Shown piece by piece: positions 16,969 to 25,513 of a stretch of 64,000 nt of DNA. Made by a program: the position numbers and the translations under genes. The DNA lies in NCBI RefSeq assembly GCF_000428985.1, contig NZ_AUAZ01000021.1:20361-84360 (forward strand), written 5' to 3'. The DNA is from Marinobacterium litorale DSM 23545. Lineage in GTDB: Bacteria > Pseudomonadota > Gammaproteobacteria > Pseudomonadales > Balneatricaceae. Numbering within the stretch: the stretch's first letter is position 1; the number at the start of each line of letters is the position of its first letter. Under the pieces are notes generated by a model. That model worked only from the letters and a program-made list of their open reading frames with translations, made no database searches and was not told where the DNA came from.

Positions 16969-16979
16969 AGTTGGCAGAT

Positions 16980-17003
16980 GGACGCCTTCGGGCGTCCTTT
17001 TTT
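16980..17003 (+). terminator. Rho-independent terminator at the prophage end
   Basis: A perfect GGACGCC-TTCG-GGCGTCC hairpin with the very stable TTCG loop is followed by six Ts. It ends the antirepressor operon and separates prophage from host genes. Confidence 0.9.
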
Positions 17004-17235
17004 GGCATGAATAATACCAGTCGCATATTGCGGTCGCTGACTACTTTCCCTTACCTTATCGCCTATACTGCAGGCAGCTAAATCCAACGGCCTGAGCCCG
17101 CCAGATTTGAATAGATTGTGGGCTATATGTGGGGCAAGTTTAAAAATCGCTCTACATCCCGCGCAATACGGGTATAGATCTACAATGGTTAATTAGGGTC
17201 ATTAAACAAGAGTGAATAACAAAGGATGGGACGCT
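17004..17235. other. Gene-free spacer between prophage and host phasin gene; probable prophage junction
   Basis: No open frame or RNA gene is seen. The sequence becomes A/T-richer toward the phasin gene (TATAGATCTACAAT near 17175). A short inverted CCCG...CGGG pair sits near 17158-17171. The attachment-site core cannot be defined without the left prophage end. Confidence 0.4.
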
Positions 17236-17565
17236 ATGTTTCAAGACATGAACAAAATGCTTGATCAGTCGATGGGGCCTTTCAAGGAATTGGTCGATAT
17301 TCAGACCAAAATGCTGGAAGAGCTGACGCGTCAGCAGATGGATTGTACCAAGGCCTGTATTGAAGCGACGGTCCAGCAGACCAAAGAGTTGCAGAAGTGC
17401 AAGAGTCCGGCCGACCTGCTGGAGCTGCAGAAGGCGTACGCCAAAGAGCTGGAAGATACCCTGCGTTCTGCCAACCAGCAAAACCTGACGGCGTTGACTG
17501 AAGCCCGTGAAGCGATGCAGAAGCTGACCGAAGGGGCTTTTGACCGATTTAACGCCGGGAAGTAA
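17236..17565 (+). CDS. Phasin family protein (109 aa)
   Basis: The protein is short, almost wholly helical and amphipathic: FQDMNKMLDQSMGPFKELVD, then ELTRQQMDCTKACIEATVQQ and ALTEAREAMQKLTEGAFDRF. This composition and order match small phasins, which coat polyhydroxyalkanoate granules in the cytoplasm. ATG 17236 is chosen because AAGGA sits nine bases upstream; an in-frame GTG at 17212 would add eight residues. It is a single-gene unit with its own terminator and implies PHA storage in the host. Confidence 0.75.
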   Translation: MFQDMNKMLDQSMGPFKELVDIQTKMLEELTRQQMDCTKACIEATVQQTKELQKCKSPADLLELQKAYAKELEDTLRSANQQNLTALTEAREAMQKLTEGAFDRFNAGK

Positions 17566-17597
17566 TTCGGCCTTGCGTTAATACGCGCCATCCCCAT

Positions 17598-17620
17598 AAA
17601 GCAGCCATAGGCTGCTTTTT
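17598..17620 (+). terminator. Rho-independent terminator after phasin gene
   Basis: AAAGCAGCC-ATA-GGCTGCTTT with a run of Ts. The flavodoxin ATG lies only about 30 bases beyond. Confidence 0.85.
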
Positions 17621-17652
17621 GTTTTTAAAGTGATCGGAGAGTAAACCAATAC

Positions 17653-18168
17653 ATGGGTACCATAGGGCTTTTTTATGCCAGTACCACCGGGAATACCGAA
17701 GTGGTCGCTGAGCAGATAGCCGGGCTGCTGGGGAGTCAACGCGTTGATATGCATGACTTGGCCACGGATAGTTGTCTGCAGATGGAGAGCTATGACTATC
17801 TGGTTCTGGGCATCCCGACCTGGGATTACGGGGAGCTGCAGGAGGACTGGGATGCGATCTGGCCGGAACTTGAACAGCTCGATTTAACGGGGCGCAAGGT
17901 GGCGCTATTTGGATTGGGAGATCAGCTGGGCTACGGCGAGTGGTTCCTGGATGCCATGGGGTTACTGGGTGATCTGATACGGTCCCGGGGCGCCGAGTTG
18001 GTTGCTCCCTGGTCCGTGGACGGGTATCAGTTTGAGCAATCCAAGGCTCTGACGGCGGATGGAGCACACTTTGTCGGTCTGGCGATCGATGAGGACGGAC
18101 AGCCCGGTGAGACCGCGAACCGAATCGCGCGTTGGGTGCCGGAGGTGCTCAGCGGTTTCGAGCTTTAA
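17653..18168 (+). CDS. fldB: Flavodoxin, FldB-like (171 aa)
   Basis: The start IGLFYASTTGNTEVVAEQI is the FMN phosphate-binding loop of long-chain flavodoxins. LGIPTWDYGELQEDWDAIW and FGLGDQLGYGEWFLDAMG follow the E. coli FldB/FldA pattern closely, including the Trp and Tyr that stack on FMN. Length fits FldB (173 residues). It is a cytoplasmic one-electron carrier, used for example by reductive Fe-S enzymes such as IspG or radical-SAM enzymes in other bacteria. It stands alone after the phasin terminator. FldA and FldB cannot be separated with certainty here. Confidence 0.85.
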   Translation: MGTIGLFYASTTGNTEVVAEQIAGLLGSQRVDMHDLATDSCLQMESYDYLVLGIPTWDYGELQEDWDAIWPELEQLDLTGRKVALFGLGDQLGYGEWFLDAMGLLGDLIRSRGAELVAPWSVDGYQFEQSKALTADGAHFVGLAIDEDGQPGETANRIARWVPEVLSGFEL

Positions 18169-18253
18169 AAGACTTGATTGTGCGATGCGGAACCTCTTTA
18201 ATCAACACTGTCTAATATAGCTCGTTAATCGTCTGACAGAAGGATACTGATCG

Positions 18254-18697
18254 ATGAAGAAACTGCTTGCCGCGTCGGTTGCCGGCGCTTTGATGATGGG
18301 TTCACTGAATGTACAGGCTGCTGATGTGGAAGATGCTGTTGAGCATCGGCAGGGTATTTTCAGCGCTATGAAGTGGTACTTCGCGCCGATGGGCGCGATG
18401 ATCAAGGGTGAAATTGATTACGATCAGGCGGAGTTTACCCGCCGGGCCGAGTTGCTATCTGCCCTGACTCACATGGCTGAAGAGGGGTTTGTGGCGAACT
18501 CCGCTGAAGGAACCGAGGCCAAACCTGAAATCTGGGAAAACATGGACAAATTCAGCGGTGGCTTTGATCAGCTGCAGTCCAACGCAGCGGCTTTGGTAGA
18601 GGCATCCAAATCCGGTGATATGGGTATGATCAAACCGGCGTTTGGCGAGGTTGCCAAAACCTGTAAGGGGTGCCACGACAACTTCCGTGAAGATTGA
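18254..18697 (+). CDS. Cytochrome c'/c556 family periplasmic haem protein (147 aa)
   Basis: A signal peptide (KKLLAASVAGALMMGSLNVQA, cleaved near residue 23) is followed by a four-helix-bundle-like sequence. The single haem site CKGCH lies near the C-terminus (about 138-142), where cytochromes c' carry it. The motif AEGTEAKPEIWENMDKF is typical of the family. AGAAGGAT precedes the ATG. It faces a cytochrome b561 gene across a shared terminator, and such c'/b pairs often occur together, perhaps as an electron-transfer pair. The ligand role is not visible from sequence. Confidence 0.88.
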   Translation: MKKLLAASVAGALMMGSLNVQAADVEDAVEHRQGIFSAMKWYFAPMGAMIKGEIDYDQAEFTRRAELLSALTHMAEEGFVANSAEGTEAKPEIWENMDKFSGGFDQLQSNAAALVEASKSGDMGMIKPAFGEVAKTCKGCHDNFRED

Positions 18698-18722
18698 TCG
18701 GCGGTTTTTTGTGGTGAGATGA

Positions 18723-18746
18723 AAAGGGCGCCCGATGGCGCCCTTT
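18723..18746. terminator. Bidirectional terminator between convergent cytochrome genes
   Basis: AAAGGGCGCC-CGAT-GGCGCCCTTT is a perfect 10-bp stem with T or A runs on the two sides. It can serve both convergent units. Confidence 0.8.
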
Positions 18747-18758
18747 CTGGTTAAAGCC

Positions 18759-19427
18759 TCAGAGAAGGTTTAAAACGGTAAAGACCGCTACGGCAGGAAT
18801 TACGGCGACCATAGCGCGATGCGCCGGGGCTGGGGGGCCTGCGTATTCATCCGCTACCGGCTTTTGACCATGGAGCATACCCTGAACCAGTCTTTCGCGC
18901 TTAAACCGCTGATGATAGACGACGCCGGCCAGATGCAACGCGACGGCAGCCAGAATGATATTGAATGTAGCCTTGTGCACTGTGGTCAGGGCTGAGGCAA
19001 TGTCGCCACTGACGTACGCTGTGAGAGGGCCTTCAGTAAAGATATCATCGGTGGTAAACAGGCCGCTGCCGGCCTGAATCAGCCCCAATGTGAGCAGCGC
19101 GATCACCATCCAACCGCCGAGCGGGTTATGGCCCACATGGTGCGGTGCCTGGCCGCCAAGCAACTGTTTGAAGTAAGTCAGCGTAGCGCTTGGTGATACC
19201 AGAAAGCTTTTAAAGCGCGCATAGGGGCTGCCGGTAAATCCCCAGATAATACGGAATACAATCAGCGACAGGACCAGGTAGCCCGCCTGCATATGCAGAT
19301 TCATCCAGTTTCCGCCCTCTTCTCCACTCCACCAGGCAAACAGAATGCTGGCGGCCAGTGTCCAATGGAAAATGCGGATAAAAATATCCCAGACCGGTCG
19401 TTGGGTGTGTTGTACGCAGGTATCCAT
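18759..19427 (-). CDS. Cytochrome b561-family membrane protein (222 aa)
   Basis: The protein has four or five hydrophobic segments with His residues suitable for b-haem ligation: RIFHWTLAASILFAWW, LHMQAGYLVLSLIVFRIIWG, a later TVHKATFNIILAAVALHLAGVVYH. WDIFIRIFHW and the GFTGSPYARF segment are the signature of the small cytochrome b561 / Ni-Fe-hydrogenase b-type family. It is 12 bases downstream of nhaD on the same strand and convergent with the cytochrome c' gene. Probable role: inner-membrane quinol-linked electron transfer to a periplasmic c-type cytochrome. Confidence 0.85.
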   Translation of the reverse strand: MDTCVQHTQRPVWDIFIRIFHWTLAASILFAWWSGEEGGNWMNLHMQAGYLVLSLIVFRIIWGFTGSPYARFKSFLVSPSATLTYFKQLLGGQAPHHVGHNPLGGWMVIALLTLGLIQAGSGLFTTDDIFTEGPLTAYVSGDIASALTTVHKATFNIILAAVALHLAGVVYHQRFKRERLVQGMLHGQKPVADEYAGPPAPAHRAMVAVIPAVAVFTVLNLL

Positions 19428-19439
19428 CTCTTAGTGTCC

Positions 19440-20894
19440 TTAAGTTCCGTTAATCAGCAGATGACAGCCGATGCTGAGCAAGTATCCCAACAGGATCGCC
19501 CAACTCCATTTAAGATGAGTGACAAAGGTATAGGTTCCCGCAGCCTGTCCCATTAAAGCAACCCCGGCTGCGGAGCCAATTGCCAGCAGAGATCCACCGG
19601 TCCCCACGGTCAAGGTCACCAGTAGCCAGCCACTGAGTGACATCTGCGGGTTCATCTCCAGAACGGCAAACATGATGGGAATGTTGTCGAACATAGCGGA
19701 GATCACTCCAATCAGAGTGTTGGCACCCAGTGCGCCCAGCTCGCCGTAGAGAAATTCAGAGAGTCCATCCAGGTAGCCCAGGGTGGCGAGCCCGCCGATA
19801 CATAAAACGATGCCGTAAAAAAACATCAGAGTATCCCAGGCCGAGCGTTCGACCACGCGAAACATATCGAAGCGCTGAACCACGCTGGTGTGATCACCGC
19901 GAATCTCGTGGTGAGAACCACCCAGATTGTCGCGGTGATGGTGACGGATATGGCCGTGTTCAAACAGGACAGGGTCATGTCGGCTGAGTAGATAGGCATA
20001 GAGCTTGACCAGCCCGAGTCCTGTCATCATTCCCAGTACCGGGGGAAGGTGAAGCTGGGCATGAACAAAAACCGAAAACGCGACTGTCGCTACAAAGAGG
20101 CCCATGATCCAGGTGGCGCCTTTTTTCATTCGCTGGCGGTTGTGACGGGCCTGGGGCGGGCCATCGGGGAGTTTGACACTGATAATTGCAGCCGGTACCA
20201 GCCAGTTCACCAGCGAGGGCACGATAAGCAGCAGAAATTCCACAAACTGTACCCGGCCTTGCTGCCAGACCATCAGCGAGGTGATATCGCCAAAGGGGCT
20301 GAAAACACCGCCGGCGTTAGCCGCTACCACGATGTTGATGCATCCCAGGGCGACAAACCGCGGCGTATGTCCGCCCACGGCCATGACCACCGCGCCCATC
20401 AGCAGAGCGGAGGACATATTATCGGCGATCGGAGATAGCAGAAATGTCAGGGTTCCTGTTAACCAGTATACCGTGCGCAGGGAGTAATCGCGGGAGATCA
20501 GCCAAGAGCGTAGAGCCACAAAAACGTGCCGCTCCTCCATCATATTGATAAACGTCATCGCCGAGAGCAGGAAAAGGAACAGTTCGGCATAATCGAGAAT
20601 CGCTTTTTGCAGCTGAATGCCGGCTGTTGTTGTATCCCCCTGTGACGCATAGGCGAAGCCAACCAGTAACCAGATGATGCCGGCGGCAACGATGACCGGT
20701 TTTGATTTCTGCAGTCCGAAGCGGTCTTCGCCAACCACGAACAGGTAGCCGATGGCGAACACCAGCAGCGCCAGGTAGCCATAGCTCGTATCGGTCAGGT
20801 CCAGCAGTTCGGCCGGCTGATCCGGGATGAAAGCCTGTGCAGTACCTGGCAGGGCCAGAAGCAGCAGGGTAATAACGGCGGTCGTTGGAGGCAT
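19440..20894 (-). CDS. nhaD: Na+/H+ antiporter NhaD
   Basis: The protein has a hydrophobic leader-like start and about 12 membrane segments. The motif SPIADNMSSALLMGAVVMAVGG and the segment NIVVAANAGGVFSPFGDITSLMVW are typical of the NhaD/ion-transporter superfamily; a His-rich cytoplasmic loop (HGHIRHHHRDN) lies between segments. Starting at the Met at 20894 (MPPTTAVITL) gives 484 residues; a start at 20921 would add nine. It exports Na+ or Li+ in exchange for protons, which fits a marine host. It is followed at once by the cytochrome b561 gene. Confidence 0.9.
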   Translation of the reverse strand: MPPTTAVITLLLLALPGTAQAFIPDQPAELLDLTDTSYGYLALLVFAIGYLFVVGEDRFGLQKSKPVIVAAGIIWLLVGFAYASQGDTTTAGIQLQKAILDYAELFLFLLSAMTFINMMEERHVFVALRSWLISRDYSLRTVYWLTGTLTFLLSPIADNMSSALLMGAVVMAVGGHTPRFVALGCINIVVAANAGGVFSPFGDITSLMVWQQGRVQFVEFLLLIVPSLVNWLVPAAIISVKLPDGPPQARHNRQRMKKGATWIMGLFVATVAFSVFVHAQLHLPPVLGMMTGLGLVKLYAYLLSRHDPVLFEHGHIRHHHRDNLGGSHHEIRGDHTSVVQRFDMFRVVERSAWDTLMFFYGIVLCIGGLATLGYLDGLSEFLYGELGALGANTLIGVISAMFDNIPIMFAVLEMNPQMSLSGWLLVTLTVGTGGSLLAIGSAAGVALMGQAAGTYTFVTHLKWSWAILLGYLLSIGCHLLINGT

Positions 20895-20988
20895 CGTGTT
20901 TGAGGCGTGCAGGCTACCCAAGAGTAGGATTCATTGTTCTACAGATTTCGGAATATGTCGATTTAACCGGTGACACTGGCGTACATAA

Positions 20989-21017
20989 TTCAAACAAGGC
21001 GCGGGATCAGGTAGAAT
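20989..21017 (+). promoter_or_regulatory. Probable prfB-lysS promoter
   Basis: TTCAAA (20989-20994), 17 bp, TAGAAT (21012-21017), in the gap between divergent nhaD and prfB. The -35 is weak. Confidence 0.45.
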
Positions 21018-21054
21018 ACGCTCCTTTTTCCAAGCAGTGAGTTTTTGACCCCCG

Positions 21055-22149
21055 ATGGAAATCAATCCGATACTGAACAGCCTCAAGGATATCGGCGAGC
21101 GCACCGAACTGCTGCGTACCTACCTCGAATATGACGTGAAGAAAGAGCGCCTCGAGGAGGTGCAGCGTGAGCTCGAGGATCCCGAGGTCTGGAATAACCC
21201 GGAAAACGCACAGCAGCTGGGCCGTGAGCGGGCCAGCCTGGAGGCGGTGGTCGAGACAATCGATACGCTGACCAGCGGTGTTTCCGATGCCCGTGAATTG
21301 CTCGATCTGGCCGTCGAAGAAGAGGATGAGGACACCGTTGCCGAGGTGGAGTCCGAAGTTGAGTCACTCATCGAAAAACTGACTCAGCTCGAGTTTCGTC
21401 GCATGTTTTCCGGCGAAGCCGATGCCAATAATGCCTTCCTTGATATCCAGGCGGGCTCCGGCGGCACCGAGGCTCAGGACTGGGCCAATATGATGCTGCG
21501 TATGTACCTGCGCTGGGGCGAGGCAAAGGGCTTTAAAACCGAACTGATTGAAGTCTCCGATGGTGATGTGGCCGGCATCAAGTCCGCCACGATTCGCTTC
21601 GAAGGTGAGTATGCCTTTGGCTGGCTGCGCACTGAAACCGGCGTCCACCGCCTGGTGCGCAAGTCGCCGTTTGACTCCGGCGGTCGACGTCACACCTCGT
21701 TTGCGTCCGTGTTTGTCTCGCCCGAAATCGATGACAACGTCGATATCGAGATTAATCCAGCCGATCTGCGTGTCGACGTCTATCGAGCCTCCGGCGCCGG
21801 TGGTCAGCACGTCAACCGGACTGAGTCCGCAGTGCGTATTACCCACGAGCCCTCCGGTATCGTGGTGCAGAGCCAGTCTGCGCGTTCACAGCATCAGAAC
21901 CGCGACACCTGTATGAAACAGCTGCGTGCGAAGCTCTACGAAATGGAAATGCTCAAGCGGCAGCAGGCAGCGCAGGAGGTTGAGGAAACCAAGGCTGATA
22001 TCGGCTGGGGCAGCCAGATCCGTTCCTACGTACTGGATGACCAGCGTATCAAGGATCTGCGTACCAACGTTCAGACCTCCAACTGTGACCGTGTGCTCGA
22101 CGGTGAGCTTGACCAGTTTATTGTGGCCAGCCTGAAGGCCGGGCTCTGA
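21055..22149 (+). CDS. prfB: Peptide chain release factor 2 (RF2), no programmed frameshift
   Basis: The 364 residues match full-length RF2. [11 protein letters not shown] carries the SPF stop-codon reading motif and [15 protein letters not shown] the GGQ motif that triggers peptide release at UGA and UAA. In E. coli the region GYL-DYD is where a UGA forces a +1 frameshift; here the codons read TAC CTC GAA TAT GAC in one frame, so no frameshift is needed. The upstream Shine-Dalgarno-like stimulator is also absent. It is followed 51 bases later by lysS, the usual arrangement. Confidence 0.97.
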   Translation: MEINPILNSLKDIGERTELLRTYLEYDVKKERLEEVQRELEDPEVWNNPENAQQLGRERASLEAVVETIDTLTSGVSDARELLDLAVEEEDEDTVAEVESEVESLIEKLTQLEFRRMFSGEADANNAFLDIQAGSGGTEAQDWANMMLRMYLRWGEAKGFKTELIEVSDGDVAGIKSATIRFEGEYAFGWLRTETGVHRLVRKSPFDSGGRRHTSFASVFVSPEIDDNVDIEINPADLRVDVYRASGAGGQHVNRTESAVRITHEPSGIVVQSQSARSQHQNRDTCMKQLRAKLYEMEMLKRQQAAQEVEETKADIGWGSQIRSYVLDDQRIKDLRTNVQTSNCDRVLDGELDQFIVASLKAGL

Positions 22150-22200
22150 TACGAGCTCCTATATTGTCCGATTTAAGCCGATTTTTAAGGTAAAGACCTG

Positions 22201-23712
22201 ATGTCCGACAACGCTCAGACCAACACTCAGCAAGATGAAAACCGCCTGATCGCGGAGCGCCGCGAAAAGCTGGCTGCCCAGCGAGAACAGGGCAACGCTT
22301 TTCCTAATACCTTCCGTCGTGATGCCTATGCCGGTGATCTGCAGAAGACACATGGGGAGAAGAGCAAAGAGGAGTTGGCCGAAGCGGGTATCAAGGTGTC
22401 CGTGGCGGGGCGCATTATGCTTAACCGCGGCGCCTTCATGGTGCTGCAGGATATGAGTGGCCGTATCCAGCTGTACGTTACCAAGGAGGCGCGCCCCTTC
22501 GCCAAGTCCCTGGACTTGGGCGATATCATCGGTGTGACCGGTACCCTGCAGAAATCCGGCAAGGGTGACCTGTACGTGACACTGGACGAGTACCAGCTGC
22601 TGACCAAGAGCTTGCGCCCGCTCCCGGACAAGCACAAGGGCCTGCAGGACATGGAGATGCGCTACCGTCAGCGCTATGTGGACCTGATCACCAACGAACA
22701 GTCCCGTGAAGTGTTCGAAACCCGCTTCCGCATCATCGCTGCGATCCGTCAGTTCCTGGCCGAGCGCCGCTTCCTGGAAGTGGAAACACCCATGCTCCAG
22801 GCGATTCCCGGTGGCGCCTCGGCACGCCCGTTCGTGACCCATCACAACGCGCTGGATATCGATATGTACCTGCGTATCGCGCCGGAGCTGTACCTCAAGC
22901 GCCTGGTGGTGGGCGGGTTTGAGCGCGTGTTCGAGATCAACCGCAACTTCCGCAACGAAGGGCTCTCCACACGCCATAATCCAGAATTCACCATGATTGA
23001 GTTCTACCAGGCCTATGCCGATTACCACGATCTGATGGACCTGACTGAAGAGATGTTGCGCACTGTGGCGCAAAATGTGCTGGGTACGACCACCATCACC
23101 AACACTGTGCGCAATGAAGAGGGGGAGGTGCTGGAGTCGTTCGAGTATGACCTGGCCAAGCCGTTTACCCGCATGTCAGTATTTGATGCGATCCTGCACT
23201 TCAATCCGGATATTTCCGCTGAAGCGCTGGCCAATGAGCATGCGGCCCGCGAAATCGCTCAGCGTCTGGATATCGATGTGAAAGATGGCTGGGGCCTGGG
23301 CAAGATCCAGATCGAAATTTTTGAGGAGACCTGCGAGCACCGCCTGAAGCAACCAACCTTTATCACCGAGTATCCGACCGAAGTCAGCCCACTGGCCCGT
23401 CGCAGCGATGATAACCCGTTTGTTACCGACCGCTTCGAGTTCTTCGTCGGTGGTCGCGAGCTGGCCAACGGCTTCTCGGAGCTTAACGACGCCGAAGACC
23501 AGGCCGAGCGCTTCCGCAAACAGGTCGAAGAGAAAGACGCCGGTGATGATGAGGCGATGCACTACGATGCAGACTTCGTCAACGCACTGGAATATGGCTT
23601 GCCGCCGACCGCCGGTGAAGGGATCGGTATCGACCGTCTGGTTATGCTGTTTACCGATTCTGCATCGATCCGTGATGTGATTCTGTTTCCGGCCATGCGT
23701 CCTCGCGCGTGA
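22201..23712 (+). CDS. lysS: Lysyl-tRNA synthetase, class II
   Basis: At 503 residues it is close to E. coli LysS (505). The N-terminal OB-fold (about 60-170) binds the tRNA anticodon. The catalytic core shows class II motif 2 in [11 protein letters not shown] with the [12 protein letters not shown] segment, and motif 3 in [12 protein letters not shown] near the end. HGLQD-like [17 protein letters not shown] is also conserved. AAGGT precedes the ATG. It charges tRNA-Lys in the cytoplasm and is co-transcribed with prfB. A terminator lies 31 bases after the stop. Confidence 0.98.
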   Translation: MSDNAQTNTQQDENRLIAERREKLAAQREQGNAFPNTFRRDAYAGDLQKTHGEKSKEELAEAGIKVSVAGRIMLNRGAFMVLQDMSGRIQLYVTKEARPFAKSLDLGDIIGVTGTLQKSGKGDLYVTLDEYQLLTKSLRPLPDKHKGLQDMEMRYRQRYVDLITNEQSREVFETRFRIIAAIRQFLAERRFLEVETPMLQAIPGGASARPFVTHHNALDIDMYLRIAPELYLKRLVVGGFERVFEINRNFRNEGLSTRHNPEFTMIEFYQAYADYHDLMDLTEEMLRTVAQNVLGTTTITNTVRNEEGEVLESFEYDLAKPFTRMSVFDAILHFNPDISAEALANEHAAREIAQRLDIDVKDGWGLGKIQIEIFEETCEHRLKQPTFITEYPTEVSPLARRSDDNPFVTDRFEFFVGGRELANGFSELNDAEDQAERFRKQVEEKDAGDDEAMHYDADFVNALEYGLPPTAGEGIGIDRLVMLFTDSASIRDVILFPAMRPRA

Positions 23713-23743
23713 GTCGAACTCAGGCAAGCGAAGTGAACACCCC

Positions 23744-23770
23744 AAGGCCGCCCTGTGCGGCCTTCTTTTT
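23744..23770 (+). terminator. Rho-independent terminator after lysS
   Basis: AAGGCCGC-CCTGT-GCGGCCTT followed by CTTTTT. The next start codon is only 11 bases further. Confidence 0.85.
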
Positions 23771-23781
23771 GGATCGATGTC

Positions 23782-24228
23782 ATGGGTATCAAGCGTACAC
23801 TGTTCCCCGAATCCTCCCGGACCCTGCCGGGTAAGCGCTATATCAGCCTGACTCTGCGGGGCCTGCACTTGGTAGGGGTCGCAGGCGTGGCGGGCCTGTT
23901 TCTGTTTCAACTGCCGTTCGAGCAGTGGCGGTTCTACGGTTTGCTGGCGTTGGTAAGCGGGGTGTTGATGATGGCGGTGGAGATCTGGGGCGATGGTGTG
24001 TGGCTGTTCCAGTTGCGTGGTCAGGCCGTTCTACTGAAGTTGGTTTTATTGGCCGTCGCGTTGATCTGGCCGGGTACAGCCGCTTTTAACTTTGTACTGA
24101 TCGTGTTGATCTCCGCGTTCTTCTCCCATGCACCGGGCAAGATTCGGTACTATTCGCTCTGGCACGGCGAGGTAGTCAAGGCGCTGCGAACCGCCGACGG
24201 CCGGATCCGTGACAGCGGACAGCTCTAA
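23782..24228 (+). CDS. Small integral membrane protein of unknown function (148 aa)
   Basis: After a basic head ([20 protein letters not shown]) there are about four hydrophobic helices, [48 protein letters not shown] and [13 protein letters not shown], then [15 protein letters not shown] and a polar tail. I chose ATG 23782; an upstream in-frame GTG at 23755 lies inside the lysS terminator and is unlikely. Two bases separate it from ung. No family is recognised, though the [11 protein letters not shown] segment looks conserved and could be functional. Confidence 0.75.
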   Translation: MGIKRTLFPESSRTLPGKRYISLTLRGLHLVGVAGVAGLFLFQLPFEQWRFYGLLALVSGVLMMAVEIWGDGVWLFQLRGQAVLLKLVLLAVALIWPGTAAFNFVLIVLISAFFSHAPGKIRYYSLWHGEVVKALRTADGRIRDSGQL

Positions 24229-24230
24229 AC

Positions 24231-24941
24231 ATGATCGATAGCGAGGTGAAGATGGCACTGGATAACGCCCCCAGCTGGAAGCCCCTGCTGGCGCCGGAGT
24301 TTGATAAACCCTACATGCAGAAACTAAAAGGGTTTCTTAAACAGCGTAAAGAACAGCATGTCACTATCTACCCACACTCCAGCAACTGGTTTCATGCGCT
24401 GGAGGCAACAGCGCTGGATAACGTGCGCGTGGTCATCATCGGACAGGATCCTTACCATCAGCCGGGCCAGGCTCATGGTCTCTGCTTTTCAGTTAAACCC
24501 GGCGTTAAAGTTCCTCCTTCGCTCGTCAATATCTATAAAGAGCTCCAGTCAGATCTTGGTATCACACCGGTGCGCCACGGGTATCTGGAGTCTTGGGCGC
24601 AGCAGGGGGTTCTTCTGCTGAACGCGGTACTTACGGTGGAAGATAGCAGCGCCAATGCGCATCAGGGCAAGGGCTGGGAGCAGTTCACCGATCGCATCAT
24701 TCACCTGGTCAATGAGCAGTGCGAGCACGTCGTATTCATGCTCTGGGGCAGTTATGCCCAGAAAAAGGGGGCATTCATCGATCAGAACAAACATCTGGTG
24801 CTCAAAGCACCGCACCCGTCGCCGCTGTCGGCTCATCGGGGGTTTCTGGGCTGCAGACATTTTTCGCAGGCCAATGCCTGGTTAGAAACTCAGGGGCGGG
24901 AGCCCGTGAATTGGCAGCTGCCGGAAGATGTTTCCCGTTAG
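24231..24941 (+). CDS. ung: Uracil-DNA glycosylase, family 1
   Basis: GQDPYH (71-76) is the water-activating loop with catalytic Asp, and [11 protein letters not shown] is the minor-groove intercalation loop with catalytic His. [10 protein letters not shown] and the GWEQFTD segment complete the family pattern. The enzyme removes uracil from DNA at the start of base-excision repair. ATG 24231 is used; ATG 24252 is possible. Length 236 fits the family (about 229). Confidence 0.97.
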   Translation: MIDSEVKMALDNAPSWKPLLAPEFDKPYMQKLKGFLKQRKEQHVTIYPHSSNWFHALEATALDNVRVVIIGQDPYHQPGQAHGLCFSVKPGVKVPPSLVNIYKELQSDLGITPVRHGYLESWAQQGVLLLNAVLTVEDSSANAHQGKGWEQFTDRIIHLVNEQCEHVVFMLWGSYAQKKGAFIDQNKHLVLKAPHPSPLSAHRGFLGCRHFSQANAWLETQGREPVNWQLPEDVSR

Positions 24942-25000
24942 ATATAGCAAGTGTGCCTTCGGAAGGGCAGCCTATTAATCAACAATAAAAAGGTAAAGCG

Positions 25001-25381
25001 ATGTTCAGTCATGTAATGGTTGGCTCAAACGATATTGAGAAGTCCAAAGCGTTTTATGACGCTATCTTAAGCACTCTGGGTTATCCGGAGGGTGTGATCG
25101 ATCAAAAGGGGCGTTGCTTTTATCTGAGTTCTGAAGGGACTTTTGCGATAACGGCTCCTATTGATGGTCAAAACGCCACGCCTGGAAATGGTATGACGAT
25201 CGGCTTTAAGGTAAGCAGCCCAGAGCTGGTGCATGCCTGGCACGAGGCGGGGCTCGCCAGTGGGGGAACCCCCTGTGAGGAGCCGCCGGGTCTTCGAGAA
25301 ACAGGCGGTCGTAAACTGTACCTGGCCTACTTGCGAGACCCCTCAGGCAATAAAATCTGTGCGACCCATTTCATGGGATAA
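25001..25381 (+). CDS. VOC (glyoxalase/bleomycin-resistance) family protein (126 aa)
   Basis: One vicinal-oxygen-chelate fold is visible: FSHVMVGSNDIEKSKAFYDAIL at the start, FKVSSPELVHAWHEAGLASGG in the middle and YLRDPSGNKICATHF at the end, with His4 and a late Asp/Asn/His set as possible metal ligands. The length fits a single-module dimeric VOC protein. AAAGGTAAAG precedes the ATG. The substrate cannot be told from sequence; glutathione or lactoylglutathione specificity is not implied. Confidence 0.88.
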   Translation: MFSHVMVGSNDIEKSKAFYDAILSTLGYPEGVIDQKGRCFYLSSEGTFAITAPIDGQNATPGNGMTIGFKVSSPELVHAWHEAGLASGGTPCEEPPGLRETGGRKLYLAYLRDPSGNKICATHFMG

Positions 25382-25513
25382 CGATCAGCGAATAACGCCA
25401 CGCCCTGACGTCCAGCCGGCGTTGGGGCTCATTCATGTTTGCCTCCCTGCCCCCAGCTAACTATAACTGGGTAATTGCCGGTTAAAAATTCAATGCAGGC
25501 GGGCCGTTACCCT

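Noticed and set aside
17004..17235. tRNA or other RNA gene as integration target
   Set aside because: No cloverleaf or other RNA gene is visible here.
22159..23073. 304-residue open frame on the - strand over lysS
   Set aside because: It is a high-GC shadow of lysS with no start signal.
23755..23781. Longer start for the small membrane protein after lysS
   Set aside because: The GTG at 23755 lies inside the lysS terminator stem.
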